A DNA stretch of 64,000 bases, from positions 314,170 to 378,169 of the forward strand of contig CAUJNA010003500.1 of assembly GCA_963377175.1 (NCBI GenBank), written 5' to 3'. The stretch comes from Effrenium voratum. Taxonomy: Eukaryota > Sar > Dinophyceae > Suessiales > Symbiodiniaceae. The notes below the pieces were generated by a model that saw only the letters and a list, made by a program, of their open reading frames with translations, searched no databases and was not told where the DNA came from. The first letter of the stretch is position 1, and every line of letters begins with the position of its first letter. A program made the position numbers and the translations under genes. This document shows positions 1 to 9,981 of the stretch, piece after piece.

Positions 1-785
1 AAGAAGGATGGCAGGTGGCGGCAAAAGTGCGACACCTCCCGGCTTTTCTTTGGCGACTTTCCGAAGGATCGTTGCCTTTGTGGGGCTATTGATTCGTGGT
101 GGTCTTGCTGCACTTGCGCTCTTATACAGGGCTCCTTAAAAGATACAGTTTGCCACCTTTTGAAACATGTGACTTTTTTCCAGACCAAAATAAAGTTGGA
201 ACCCACCATGTACAAGGTGCATATAGCTTATCTCTAAGGTTCAAAACGGGCGCCCTACCAAATTTCAGCGCCGAAAGCGGTAGGGTTGAACCTTTTTCCG
301 AGACCTTTACCGAAGGCCGGAAAAAAATAAGGTTCGATATGGCTTCCAAGCAATTGTTCCGGTAAGGTTCAAAACCGTGCCTCAGCATAAGGCCGATAAA
401 GTTCATTGGAGGGGTATCTGTTGAAGTGTTTTGTCTTTTTATTTTTTGGATGTTGTTTTGCTTTTTGCTTCTTGGCTTCTTGGCTTTTCGGTTTCTTGTT
501 GGTTTTGCGGCTTTTGGTGGCTTTTTGGCTTTGGCTTTTCGCATCCTCTGCATTCCCAGTTCCTCTCCGGCAGGTGGCGTTTTGGTTTTTGCGGCTTTCG
601 AAGGGTTTATGCGCTGTTGGTGGCTTTGGCTTTTCGCATCCTCTGCCTTCCCAGTTCCTCTCCGGGCTTTTTGGCTTTTGCACCCTTTCATTGGTTTCTG
701 GCTTTGGCTTCCCGCATTCTCCGGCAAGTGTTCTTTATATTTATGTTTATGTATGTCTGCATGTATGTATGTCTGTATGTATGCA
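1..785. other. T/G-rich low-complexity DNA, no gene recognised
   Basis: Rich in TTTTGG and GGCTTT runs, which open long frames on both strands with strongly biased composition. A segment around TTTCGCATCCTCTGC followed by TTCCCAGTTCCTCTCCGG occurs at about 525-573 and again at 621-664. A diverged copy of 655-803 recurs at 4287-4392 on the far side of the satellite array. I see no protein-like exon. Confidence 0.6.
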
Positions 786-1600
786 CTTCTTCGAACATCA
801 TGGGGAAGCCCCCCCGCCCCCAACCCCCCCCCCCCCCCCCCGCCGCTGTTTTTTTTGTTGTTGTATTCTTGAATCGTTACACCCCTAATTGAATCATCAC
901 TTTTTCGAAAATCATGGGGGGGACCCCCCCCAACTACTTTTAATATGTTTTACAGAGTTCTAATTGCACCCCTATTTGAATCATCACTTCTTCGAACATC
1001 ATGGGGGGCTTGCCCCCCAACCCCCCCCGCTACTTTTTAGATTGTTTGCAGAGATTTAATTGAGCAGCGCCAATAACCCTTATGAAAGGAGTTAATTGAG
1101 GGCCTCTCCCAACGAAGCCTCGCGAAAGCTAAAATGCAGGGCGCGAAAGCTTGCGGCGAAAGTGGTTGAAGAAGAGCCCGCGAAAGCACCGCGGCAGTGC
1201 ATATTCGCAGTTTCTGTGTTGCCCGCGAAAGCTCCGCGAAAGCGATCATGACAAAACGCATGTCCGTGAAAGTGAAGCATGTGTCCGCGAAAGCATCGCG
1301 AAAGGTCCGCGTAAGTGGCTTGTTAGTAGAGGGTTTTATGTACCTTATTTTCGGCACTGCTCAATTGCACCCCTATGTGCCAACTCCCCCGCTACTTGTT
1401 AGATCCTTTACAGAGTTCTAATTGCACCCCTACTTGAATCATCACTTCTTCGAACATCATGGGGGGGGGGCTGCCGCCCCCTCAACCTGCCAGCTACTTT
1501 TTAGATTTTCTACAGCGATTTAATTGCACCCCTATTTGAATCGTCACTTCTTGTGGGTAGCCCCCCCCCCCAACCCCCCCGCTACTTTTTAGATTGTTCC
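780..1600. repeat. Dispersed repeat of about 85-100 bp (CACTTCTTCGAACATCATGGGG unit)
   Basis: The core CTTCTTCGAACATCATGG, followed by a C-run, GCTACTTTTTAGATTG, GCAGAG and TTTAATTGCACCCCTA, recurs near 783, 983 and 1445. Partial copies lie near 897, 1544, 3796, 4373 and 4471. The copies at 3.8 and 4.4 kb lie beyond the satellite, so the array at 1.7-3.7 kb appears to interrupt an older repeat field. Between 1100 and 1330 there is a local CGCGAAAGC-rich tract. Confidence 0.7.
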
Positions 1601-1685
1601 CCACATCTTTGTGTGGGGTTCTTACTTTTTCCGCTCGTCGTCCGCGCGCCGCGTCTCCTCCTCCTCCTCCTCCCGCTCGTCTCCG

Positions 1686-2005
1686 TCTCACTCACTCACT
1701 CACTCACTCACTCACTCACTCACTCACTCTCACTCACTCACTTACACTCACTCAACTCACACTCACTCACTCACACTCGCTCACACTCACTCACTCACAC
1801 TCAGTCACTCACACTCACTCACACTCACTCACTCACACTCAGTCACTCACACTCACTCACACTCACTCACTCACACTCACTCACACTCACTCACTCACTC
1901 ACTCACGCTCACTCACACTCACTCACTCACACTCACTCTCATTCACTCACTCTCATTCACTCACTCACTCACTCACTCGCTCACTCACTCACTCACACTC
2001 GCTGA
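1686..2005. repeat. CACT / CACACT microsatellite, about 320 bp
   Basis: Tandem CACT with interspersed CACACT and a few substitutions. Open Ser-Leu-Thr-His frames arise from the repeat and are not genes. Confidence 0.97.
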
Positions 2006-2010
2006 CTCAC

Positions 2011-3682
2011 GGCAGCTGTCTAGAGGGACAGGATGTTGTCGCGCGCGCGGCGGGGGGCGTGCGAAATCGTGGCAGGCGCAGCACTTTGGCGATGCCGTTG
2101 CGAAATCGTGGCAGGCGCAGCACTTTGGCGATGCCGTTGCCGAAGTCGTGGCAGGCGCAGCATTCTGTGCATCTGGGTGTGTGTTTGTGTGGCAGGGGTC
2201 GCATTCGGCAGCTGTCTAGAGGGACAGGATGTTGTCGCGCGCGCGGCGGGGGGCGTGCGAAATCGTGGCAGGCGCAGCACTTTGGCGATGCCGTTGCGAA
2301 ATCGTGGCAGGCGCAGCACTTTGGCGATGCCGTTGCCGAAGTCGTGGCAGGCGCAGCATTCTGTGCATCTGGGTGTGTGTTTGTGTGGCAGGGGTCGCAT
2401 TCGGCAGCTGTCTAGAGGGACAGGATGTTGTCGCGCGCGCGGCGGGGGGCGTGCGAAATCGTGGCAGGCGCAGCACTTTGGCGATGCCGTTGCGAAATCG
2501 TGGCAGGCGCAGCACTTTGGCGATGCCGTTGCCGAAGTCGTGGCAGGCGCAGCATTCTGTGCATCTGGGTGTGTGTTTGTGTGGCAGGGGTCGCATTCGG
2601 CAGCTGTCTAGAGGGACAGGATGTTGTCGCGCGCGCGGCGGGGGGCGTGCGAAATCGTGGCAGGCGCAGCACTTTGGCGATGCCGTTCGTGGCAGAGCAA
2701 TCGTGGTTTGTGTGCAGGGGTCGCATTCGCAGCTGTCTAGAGGGACAGGATGTTGTCGCGCGGCGGGGGGCGTGCGAAATCGTGGCAGGCGCAGCACTTT
2801 GGCGATGCCGTTGCGAAATCGTGGCAGGCGCAGCACTTTGGCGATGCCGTTGCCGAAGTCGTGGCAGGCGCAGCATTCTGTGCATCTGGGTGTGTGTTTG
2901 TGTGGCAGGGGTCGCATTCGGCAGCTGTCTAGAGGGACAGGATGTTGTCGCGCGCGCGGCGGGGGGCGTGCGAAATCGTGGCAGGCGCAGCACTTTGGCG
3001 ATGCCGTTGCGAAATCGTGGCAGGCGCAGCACTTTGGCGATGCCGTTGCCGAAGTCGTGGCAGGCGCAGCATTCTGTGCATCTGGGTGTGTGTTTGTGTG
3101 GCAGGGGTCGCATTCGGCAGCTGTCTAGAGGGACAGGATGTTGTCGCGCGCGCGGCGGGGGGTGTGCGAAATCGTGGCAGGCGCAGCACTTTGGCGATGC
3201 CGTTGCGAAATCGTGGCAGGCGCAGCACTTTGGCGATGCCGTTGCCGAAGTCGTGGCAGGCGCAGCATTCTGTGCATCTGGGTGTGTGTTTGTGTGGCAG
3301 GGGTCGCATTCGGCAGCTGTCTAGAGGGACAGGATGTTGTCGCGCGCGCGGCGGGGGGTGTGCGAAATCGTGGCAGGCGCAGCACTTTGGCGATGCCGTT
3401 GCGAAATCGTGGCAGGCGCAGCACTTTGGCGATGCCGTTGCCGAAGTCGTGGCAGGCGCAGCATTCTGTGCATCTGGGTGTGTGTTTGTGTGGCAGGGGT
3501 CGCATTCGGCAGCTGTCTAGAGGGACAGGATGTTGTCGCGCGCGCGGCGGGGGGTGTGCGAAATCGTGGCAGGCGCAGCACTTTGGCGATGCCGTTGCGA
3601 AATCGTGGCAGGCGCAGCACTTTGGCGATGCCGTTGCCGAAGTCGTGGCAGGCGCTGCATTCTGTGCATCTGGGTGCTCTGT
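2011..3682. repeat. Tandem satellite, 196-bp unit, about nine copies
   Basis: Units begin at GGCAGCTGTCTAGAGG at 2011, 2207, 2403, 2599, 2729, 2920, 3116, 3312 and 3508. The copy at 2599 is shortened to 130 bp, the one at 2729 to 191 bp, and the last is truncated. Each unit contains two adjacent copies of a ~40-bp GAAATCGTGGCAGGCGCAG subunit and a third degenerate one. The last three units share a C-to-T change (GGGGGGTGTG), so variants are clustered. The period is not a multiple of three, so apparent ORFs of up to 299 codons on both strands run through all frames. I do not regard them as genes. Confidence 0.97.
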
Positions 3683-4800
3683 AATCGCATCCATACAAGG
3701 GGCGCACGGTACATGTGTGTGGACATTTGGGAAAAACATAGCATGTGGGGTTATCCGGTCCTTTAATTTTTGCAGGGATTGAAATGCACTCCTATTTGAA
3801 TCATCATGTTTTCGACCCCGTCAACCCGCCAGCTACTTTTAGATTTCTTTACCCACGATTTGTTGGTGATGCTGGGGATGTTGGTCGGACATGCGGGGCA
3901 TGTTGAAAATGATGCCGAGAAAAACCTGTAGAATACAACATTTTACCGGCCAAGACAAACAACGAATTAGGTCAGGGTCAGGGATGGGGTCAGGGGTTTG
4001 TGCTTTGCACCCGCAGGTGTTCTTTTGCTTTACTTTCCTGACTCCTCCAAGAGCAAGAGAGGGCTGAGTTGCCTCTCACGTGGCCCTCCTGGACTCAAAC
4101 CAGCAGGCCACAGGATTCTTCTCTTGAATTGATCCCTTCTGAGTGGCGTGGGTATTTTCCTCATGCACCTTGGGGTGCTGAAAATGGGTTTGTTACTTAC
4201 ACACATCCTTTTCTGAATCTGAATGCCTTTGAACAAGGAATAGGAGGGGCACTTTTTAGTTTGTTTTCTTCATTTTTTTTCCCCCCTTCCGAGTTCCTCT
4301 CAGGGCGTTTTGGCTATTGCGCCCTTTCATTGGTTTTGGCCTTGGCTTCCCGCATCCTCAGCATCACCATGATGCACTTCTTCGAACATCATGGGAAGGT
4401 TTTCCGCGCCCCAACCCATCTGCTTCGTCTTAGATTGTTTGCAGAGATTTAATGGCACCCCTATTCGAATCATCACGTCTGCGAACATCATGGGTGGGGC
4501 CAAACCCCCCGGCCACTTTGTAGATTTTGTTACCCATGATTTGTTGGGGTGTTGGTCGGACATGCGGGGGATATTGAAAACAATGCTGGGCATGTTGACG
4601 GGCTAGTGGAAAATACGTCAGTTCCTCGAGAGAATGCTGTAAAGTACGACATTTTACTGGCCCGGACGAAACAAGAAACAAATCCAAACAAGAAACAAAT
4701 CCCGAAATAAATGCGCACCCAAAGGAATATCAACAGCATCATCGGATTTGTTTAGGCCGTCGGTGTGAATTGTCACTTGCACCTCAAGCAGCAACTTGCC
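3683..4800. other. Intergenic DNA with diverged 5' repeats
   Basis: Holds further copies of the repeat described at 780-1600 (near 3796, 4373 and 4471). Two related blocks around CCATGATTTGTTGGGGTG / GGTCGGACATGCGGGG lie at about 3848-3905 and 4530-4570. No exon recognised before the ATG at 4801. Confidence 0.55.
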
Positions 4801-4854
4801 ATGGCAGGTGCTGAAGAAGAGAAGGGCGACGAGGCGGGACAGTCACCAGTTCAG
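4801..4854 (+). CDS. Candidate first exon of an unidentified gene (ATG start)
   Basis: The ATG sits in a GCCATGG context and opens an acidic, GC-rich stretch (MAGAEEEKGDEAGQSPVQ) that reaches CAG|GTAAAC at 4855. Earlier donors are possible at 4842 (GT) and 4834 (GC). The AG of CTCAAG just upstream could accept a trans-spliced leader, but no leader sequence is encoded here. Function unknown. The next exon is uncertain because the downstream block is frame-disrupted. Confidence 0.5.
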
Positions 4855-5328
4855 GTAAACCGTAGTTGGTGGTTTGAATTGGTGGTTTGTGGGTTTGAAC
4901 CGCTTGTTGTAGAGGCAAAATTGGAGTTTCCTTGAGCTTGGGTCTTAATTTTTTCGTATCCCTTGGTTGGTGGATTGAATTTGGTGGTTTGGATTTGGAT
5001 GGGAACTAATGGTTCTTGTAGATAGTAAATGAGGTTTCCCACCTCTTCACCACCCAAACCACCAATCCAAACAACCAACTAGGGAGAAGCTGATGCCAGT
5101 TGTTTTGGGGAAGGCAAGTTTTGGGGGCACCACGTCCGGCCCTTGGGCAAACCAGCGGTGTAGCTCTTGTACTGTCTGTTGGCCAGAGTTGGGTATGGGT
5201 CAAAATTAATCTACCAGGAATTGGACCGCAGGTTTTAGTCCGTGTTTCCATTTACCATTCCATTTTGGGTACCTAATTTTGACCCCCAGCCAGTTCAGCT
5301 CATTGATCCTCCCTTTTGGGAACCATCA
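4855..5328 (+). other. Probable intron containing a family H element
   Basis: Begins GTAAAC. The nonamer CCAGTTCAG lies both directly before it (4846-4854) and at 5290-5298, like a target duplication flanking an inserted intron. The 3' part (about 5193-5293) is a family H inverted-repeat element. The acceptor is either the AG at 5297-5298 or the AG before GGGCTGG near 5328. Confidence 0.4.
5193..5293. repeat. Family H inverted-repeat element
   Basis: Family H: ends TGGGTCAAAATT / TTTTGACCCACAGCC, with an interior carrying GGACCGCAGGTTTTAGTCC and TTTCCATTTACC. A related subfamily has GGCTCAAAAAACCGG ends. Other copies lie at 18470, 25446, 26779, 34615, 48431, 50975 and 54501. Confidence 0.75.
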
Positions 5329-6008
5329 GGGGCTGGATCTTTGTGGTGTTGTACCTCTTGTCCAACGGAGTTGTATCAGTTGAGAAGGATGAAGCCCCTA
5401 TGCATTCGAACGCATAGCTCACCCACCAAGCGGTTCCATGGATTTTGTCCATCTCCCAACTCGGAAAGTCAGGAGGCCGCCGCAGTACGGACCTCAGCTC
5501 GCCGCGATGCTGTTTGACTAGGTCCCCCAGCTAGGTGCCCTTTTGCCCTCTTTTTTGGGGGAGGGCATGGGAGGGCTCCCCGACTAAAACAGACTGCAGG
5601 AAATTGTTGGCAGGAACGACGCACTCGATTCGAGCCGTTAGAAGATGATGGCGAACAGGCGAACAAATTGGTTGACTTTGTTTGTCCCTTCAGGGACCAA
5701 AGCGCCCCCATTGTGCCAGGTTGTTTGGAGCAACTACGTGTGGGGACTACCAAAGTATAGGCGGGCAAACGTTCTGAACCTCTATTGGGGTTTTCATGAC
5801 AGCCAGTATGCAAACTTTCAACAAGAAACCTGCAGACAAGAATCCGAAGGGCAAGGTGGCCCAGAGAGACGCTGCCGGTTGAGCACCATGTCTCAAATCC
5901 AAGTGGCCTATTCCAGTTCTCATCTTTCATTAGCGCTTGCCTCAAGTGTATCTCCCGCGCGTTTCAGATTGCTGGGATCTTGTCATCCTTTCATCACCCA
6001 AAGTGTCC
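5329..6008 (+). pseudogene. Frame-disrupted protein-like block, function unknown
   Basis: Three consecutive stretches read as plausible protein but lie in different + frames. The first (5329-5397) includes GWIFVVLYLLSNGVVSVEK, one hydrophobic segment. The second runs to 5515 and includes RRPPQYGPQLAAMLF. After a 98-bp interruption the third runs from 5614, including FEPLEDDGEQANKLVDF, to about 5754, followed by a further frame change. The shift at 5395-5398 sits in a CCCC run and would need one extra base to restore the frame. Either this is a decaying gene or transposon ORF, or there are assembly indels or unrecognised tiny introns. I do not recognise the family. Confidence 0.4.
5516..5613 (+). 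repeat. 98-bp putative GA-AG intron made of a degraded family A element
   Basis: The preceding frame ends ...ATG CTG TTT at 5515. The interruption starts GACTAGGTCCCCCAG and ends TTGGCAG, and the next open frame starts GAA at 5614 in phase 0. Internal blocks (GCCCTTTTGCCC, TTTTGGGGGAGGG, CCGACTAAAACAGACT) match family A, but the normal GGACCTAG end is missing. Confidence 0.5.
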
Positions 6009-6125
6009 AAGTGAGTCACAATCAAAACCCGGGTAAGTTGAGGTTAGTAAGGGACAGTCCCAACCATAAATGGTGGCGGATATCCGCCTTCTGAATTATA
6101 TACATGGTTTTGGGTCGACCATTTT
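6009..6125. repeat. Family E element, partial
   Basis: Family E: starts GAGTCACAATCAAAACCCGGGT and contains GATGAAGGTTAGTAAGGGAC, CCATAAATAGC and CGCCTTCTTAATTC. It ends in GGTTCTGGGTCGACCATTTT with CGGGCTTTGATTGTGACTCA. This copy lacks the far end. Confidence 0.7.
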
Positions 6126-6329
6126 ACTCCCCATGTGTCCAATTCATCGCGTACGCTACTCATGACATCTGAGGATGGGAGTGTTTTTGGAGGCGCTTGA
6201 AACGTCCATGTGGGCGTGTCTTTCTTGAGGGTACCTCCTTTTTGGTTGGTTTCAAAGGAAAACTAACAGGAAATCCGTTTAGCTATTTGTTATTTATGTG
6301 GGTTTCTTTGTATTTATTTTATGATTATT

Positions 6330-6360
6330 ATTTACATTACTGTACATATATACATATATG

Positions 6361-6393
<33 letters not shown>

Positions 6394-6415
6394 GTGTGTA
6401 TGTTTTTTTTGGGGG
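6330..6415. repeat. TA / TATG microsatellite
   Basis: Alternating ATATAC and TATATG followed by a T-run and G-run. Confidence 0.9.
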
Positions 6416-6442
6416 GTACCCTTAGAAGAACACACACACAAG

Positions 6443-6587
6443 CTGTCAGAACTTGACACCCAACGCATGTCCTTGGCGTCCACAAACTCGAGGAACCGGA
6501 GACAGACATTTGGCTGAGCCTGGCAGCAGGGAGCCCAGACCGGCCGTCAGGATTTGTCAACCTCACCATACACTTCCGTTTGCTGAG
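6443..6587 (+). CDS. Weak coding-like stretch, unrecognised
   Basis: One + frame stays open for about 50 codons, starting Asn-Leu-Thr-Pro after CTGTCAG and ending at the family E element. Other frames are also partly open, and no exon edge fits the AG|G rule well. Low confidence; may be non-coding. Confidence 0.2.
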
Positions 6588-6733
6588 CTGCATATGAGCC
6601 ACAATCAAAACTCGGGTAGATGAAGCTTAGTAAGGGGCAGTCCCAGCCAGAAATAGTTTCGGCCGCCTTCTTAATTCTTGAAGCATGGTTCTGGGTAGAC
6701 CATTTTCATACCGGACTTTGATTGTGACTCATA
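6588..6733. repeat. Family E element, near complete
   Basis: Bounded by ATGAGCCACAATCAAAACTC and CTTTGATTGTGACTCATATG, imperfect inverted ends about 145 bp apart. The best copy of the family in the window. Confidence 0.85.
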
Positions 6734-7010
6734 TGGTTTTGTGTGCGCTTGTTGGTTAGGGACTCTATCACTTGCTTTTGTTGTTATTTTGATGTTTCGC
6801 TTTAAAGGGAATGTGTGACTTGTTTTGTTTCATTCTATGTTTTCGCAGGGAACTTCAACAAATGGAAGTAAAGGACAGGTACACAAAGGGGCATATTAAA
6901 AAGAAAACAAACAAAACATGGACATGTTTTTTTTGGCCCTTGGCGCCAGAAAGCATACCACCAGGAAACGCTTGCGTGCCTTGCCCCCGGTTTTTCGCGC
7001 CGTTCTTCAG

Positions 7011-7093
7011 CGCCGCGCCGGGCTGAGCTCATCTCGGAGTTCGCCATCGACGCGCTGAAGCGGCTGAAGGAGAAACTGGCCGAGGACTTGGGC
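7011..7093 (+). CDS. Exon candidate, amphipathic helix-rich, unidentified
   Basis: GC-rich frame downstream of TTCTTCAG reading ELISEFAIDALKRLKEKLAE, a strongly helical charged segment. The start acceptor is AG|C, not the usual AG|G. The end could be GC at 7079, GA at 7082 or GC at 7094. It could be an upstream exon of the phosphoesterase gene or of the gene starting at 4801. Confidence 0.45.
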
Positions 7094-7441
7094 CCCGACG
7101 TCCCGAGCCGCCGAAAACTTGTCGCGCGAATTCCTAGTGCAAAGTCCGGGACTTTCGAATGTTGCAAGTCGTTGAGCGTCCATTCTATAATAACTGCGAT
7201 AGCATTGTTGCAATTTATTGGAACTGAATCCCCATAATTGCAAAGGGCTGCACCGAGACCTGGGGGGATGGACTTTCGTTTGTTTGGTGGGAGTCGAGCA
7301 GCACTCAAATTCTTGGGAGTTCTGTTGTGTGTGTTGTGTTTTTTCTTCTTTCGGGCCCTTGGGCGTATATATTTACTTTCTCATTTTTGCCCACCTTCCG
7401 AACCCCGGGTTTGCTTTTTTGGGGTCTGATCTGCCGAGGCC

Positions 7442-7983
7442 GTGACCGACACCCGCAAGGAGAGCCAAGCCTCAAAGGACTGGGAGTTTCGGGGGATGGG
7501 ATTCTGGCTGGGTCCATTCAGCTGCCAACGTGAGAACCACAAGTTGATCGTGGCTTCGGAGTCACCCGGACCTTTTGGCTCCAAAGAGGCGGTGGCAGAT
7601 CCCGCGACGCAAACCCCTGCTCACAAGTTCAGCCGTTCGTGCCCAGTGGCCAGGGGCAGGGCCTTGGGTTCATCGAACCATCCGAAAAGAACAAATCCGC
7701 CTGTGTCCGCTGGCATGGCTCTGCCTTTCTTTACCGTGTCAGGATAAAGACAAGCAGCTGGACCCTTCAGAGGCGGGGAGGGGGTTGGTGGTGGTGGGGT
7801 CTTCGGAAGGTCGGAAGCCAGTAATTTGGGATGCCTGCGGTGGAAATCTGTGCTTGCGTTGGAGCTCTGCTGGCATCTCCGCAATTTGTCCATGACGTTT
7901 GCGAGGGTTGTTTTTGCTAGATGTTCCATCGCTTCAAGTGTGCAAATCTGGTGCTTGCATTTCACCACGTTCGTTTCAGCCAT
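7442..7983. other. Coding-like region, strand unresolved
   Basis: A + frame of 101 codons (7442-7747) and a - frame of 120 codons (7621-7983, ATG start, with TLEAMEHLAKTTLANVMDKL) overlap. Neither shows a recognisable domain or good splice edges. It may be a transposon remnant. Confidence 0.2.
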
Positions 7984-9366
7984 TCCGGTTGTGCCAAAGG
8001 CGACTTAAGCGTCAATCCGCGTGCGCTCTAGAGCCACGGAACCAGCTGCCGAAAAGCACCTTCTCTTTGGCGGGTTGGGGATTCGAACCCAAGCCAAGCG
8101 GGGCATACCCACAGCTTTGAGTCGAAGGGACCAGCCCATTGAACCCTCTACAAGTCAAACTTTTCGAGGGCAGCCCAGACCACTAAGATCACTCGGGCGG
8201 TTTGCAGCTCAAGTGTGGCTGGGAATCGCCCCATGGCTTGATCCGTTCGCTCGGGAGCGTTGCTCAAGAATGTGACCAACCGTGGCTCTTGCCTTAGTGT
8301 CATTGCCGAAGCTGACTCCAAACAGGGTGTCTCTCTTTCTGAAGGGTACTGTTTTTGGGTGTTTTGTAAAGCCAAGCGGAGTCACCCCCATTTCGGCGGG
8401 TCCCAACCTTTTTTGGGACAACCCCAGTTGGGCAACAAGCACCTGTCAGGCCTTCTTTGGAGCGAGAAGAGATCGCACGAACCTGCTTTTTGCCGCAGGT
8501 TGCTGCAAAAGAGCTGGAGGCTGTGAAATGTCCCGACTCCATGAGTTTGTCTTATGAGCGGAATCCCGAAGTTTCTGAATTCCTTTGGGATCATTGTTGT
8601 GGTTCTTTTCCTGCGGTTTCCCTCCGCACCCCCTAAAGCGAAGACACCTCTCGGTGTAGCTTTTGAACGGATATCACCCCAGTTCAGGTTGGAAGAAAGG
8701 GACACCGTGTTTGAATGGACACCGTGATTTTGGGTGGTGTAAAGGGAAGCCAGAAGCAAAATCAGAAGCCAGGGACACCTTGAGAGTTGAGAGACTAGGT
8801 CCCGCGAATGGTGCCCTTAACCCCTTTTTGGTTGGGAGGGTTCCCCTACCAAAATAGGCTACGAAAAAAAGGTAACCTGATTCTAACCTCTCTACTGGAG
8901 GACCTAGGAGATGTCCACAGTTCATGAGAGCTTCCCCTTCTTTACGGAAATGTCCAGCAGTCCACTGGAGGAGTAGACATGCAACTTTGACAATTGAATT
9001 GTAGACTGATGTTGACCCATATATGTTCTTTGTACTAGAAACGAGCCTGGTGCTTTCACGATTTTAGCGGGTAGCAGTTGAAGAAGGAAGTGCTAAAAGG
9101 AAGTGCTAAAAGTACTCTCTAACAAGGCCTGTCTGAAGTTTAGCAGTGGTATTGGGTCAATTAAACACAAAAGGGGGGATGCCTTGTTTTGGAAAGGCCT
9201 GAACAAGCTATTAAATAAGGTGTGAATAGGGGGAAGGGCTTTTTGTGGAGGAAGTGCTTCTGATACTCGGCCGAGGCACATGTTTGTTCCCATCCGAACG
9301 GCGGAAAGAGCCTTCCGTTGAGGCTTGCTTCTCGTTCACTCCATCTCCTTCCGTCAGGCTTCTTTC
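7984..9366. other. Non-coding stretch with a tRNA-like scrap and family A
   Basis: Contains GATTCGAACCC near 8088, reminiscent of an antisense T-arm but without a fold. Also contains a family A element at 8795-8907 and AGGAAGTGCTAAAAG direct repeats near 9087-9110. No exon recognised. Confidence 0.5.
8795..8907. repeat. Family A element (MITE-like, CTAGGTCC...GGACCTAG)
   Basis: Family A: terminal inverted repeat CTAGGTCC / GGACCTAG, interior GTAGTGCCCTTTCTCACCC, a T/G run, GGGAGGGTTCCCCTACTAAA, ATAGACTACAG, GTTGGTACCCTTATTCTAAC and CTCTCTACTGGA. Length about 100-130 bp, with no coding capacity. Both ends are present in this copy. Confidence 0.9.
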
Positions 9367-9500
9367 TAGGGGTTGATTCCTTTTCCATTCTTTTCAACCA
9401 TCTTTCTTTTCAAAATCCGATCGTTGTTTCCAACCTGGGGTTCTGATTTTCTTTTCTGAAAAGATCCGGATCCCTGGAAAGAATGGAAATGGACGCGTTC
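9367..9500. repeat. Family F element
   Basis: Family F: CTAGGGGTTGATTCC, TTTCCATTCTTTTCAACCATC, then an interior with AACCTGGGTTT, then GATCCGGATCCCTGGAAAG and AATGG toward a CCCTAG end. The arms are imperfect inverted repeats. Confidence 0.8.
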
Positions 9501-9908
9501 CCTAGATTCTTAAGTCATTTGCACCTTGGGAGCCGTTGTGAGGCTTGGAGAAACCGATGAAATTAGAAAAACTTGAGGCTTGGCCTTCGCTTTGGTCATG
9601 TTGCATTTTTTCTTTGCTGCTGTCAGGACCTGTTGGATTTGAACCGCTGGCTCTTGAGGAAACATGGGAAATCCCTTCACACCACCAAACTACCAAACGC
9701 TCGAAGCCGATCAGAGGGAAGCTGCCTTTGACATTTCTTTGGCTATGTGTCAAAACCCCTGGTACCCCCCTACCCCCCCCCACCCAGATTCCCTTCCAAA
9801 ACATGGAAGTTACAAAAGCGGAGTTCCCCCAAACAAGGGGCCCAGAGTGGGCTTCAACCACCGAGTCGAAACACGAGTCTGGCATCCGATCCGCTGATTG
9901 AAACGCAG
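9501..9908. other. Probable intron sequence, no exon recognised
   Basis: Open frames on both strands exceed 110 codons here but are proline- and serine-rich and share no codon signature with the nearby exon. GGATTTGAACCGC near 9636 resembles a T-arm but does not fold. Confidence 0.4.
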
Positions 9909-9965
9909 GCGGCGGGCGAGGAGCTCCATGATCTTTGGTTTGAGAAGATGCCGGAGCTGGATGTG
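9909..9965 (+). CDS. Exon candidate, acidic helical, unidentified
   Basis: CGCAG|GCG opens a GC-rich frame reading AAGEELHDLWFEKMPELDV, ending GTG|GCC (GC donor) in phase 0. An alternative end is 9981. Phase 0 at both edges fits the chain of upstream exons (11796, 16804, 17744) leading into the phosphoesterase gene, but linkage is inferred only. Confidence 0.5.
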
Positions 9966-9981
9966 GCCAGCTCTGCCCTGG

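Noticed and set aside
122..823. 233-codon frame on the - strand
   Set aside because: Lys/Ala/Pro-rich because of repeated GGCTTT/AAAGCC sequence; the opposite strand is equally open in three frames.
1553..2415. Ser-Leu-Thr-His frames of up to 273 codons
   Set aside because: Direct translation of the CACT microsatellite and satellite.
4741..4800. Genomic spliced-leader relic (CTCAAG before the ATG at 4801)
   Set aside because: Only the last six bases resemble the dinoflagellate leader; the CCATTTTGGC core is absent.
8040..8115. Possible tRNA-Leu on the - strand (GGTTCGAATCCCC with CTCAAAG loop)
   Set aside because: The T-stem needs an 8-base loop, the anticodon stem does not pair and no 5' acceptor partner is found.
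9630..9650. GGATTTGAACCGC as a T-arm
   Set aside because: No flanking arms; likewise GATTTGAACCG at 11890.
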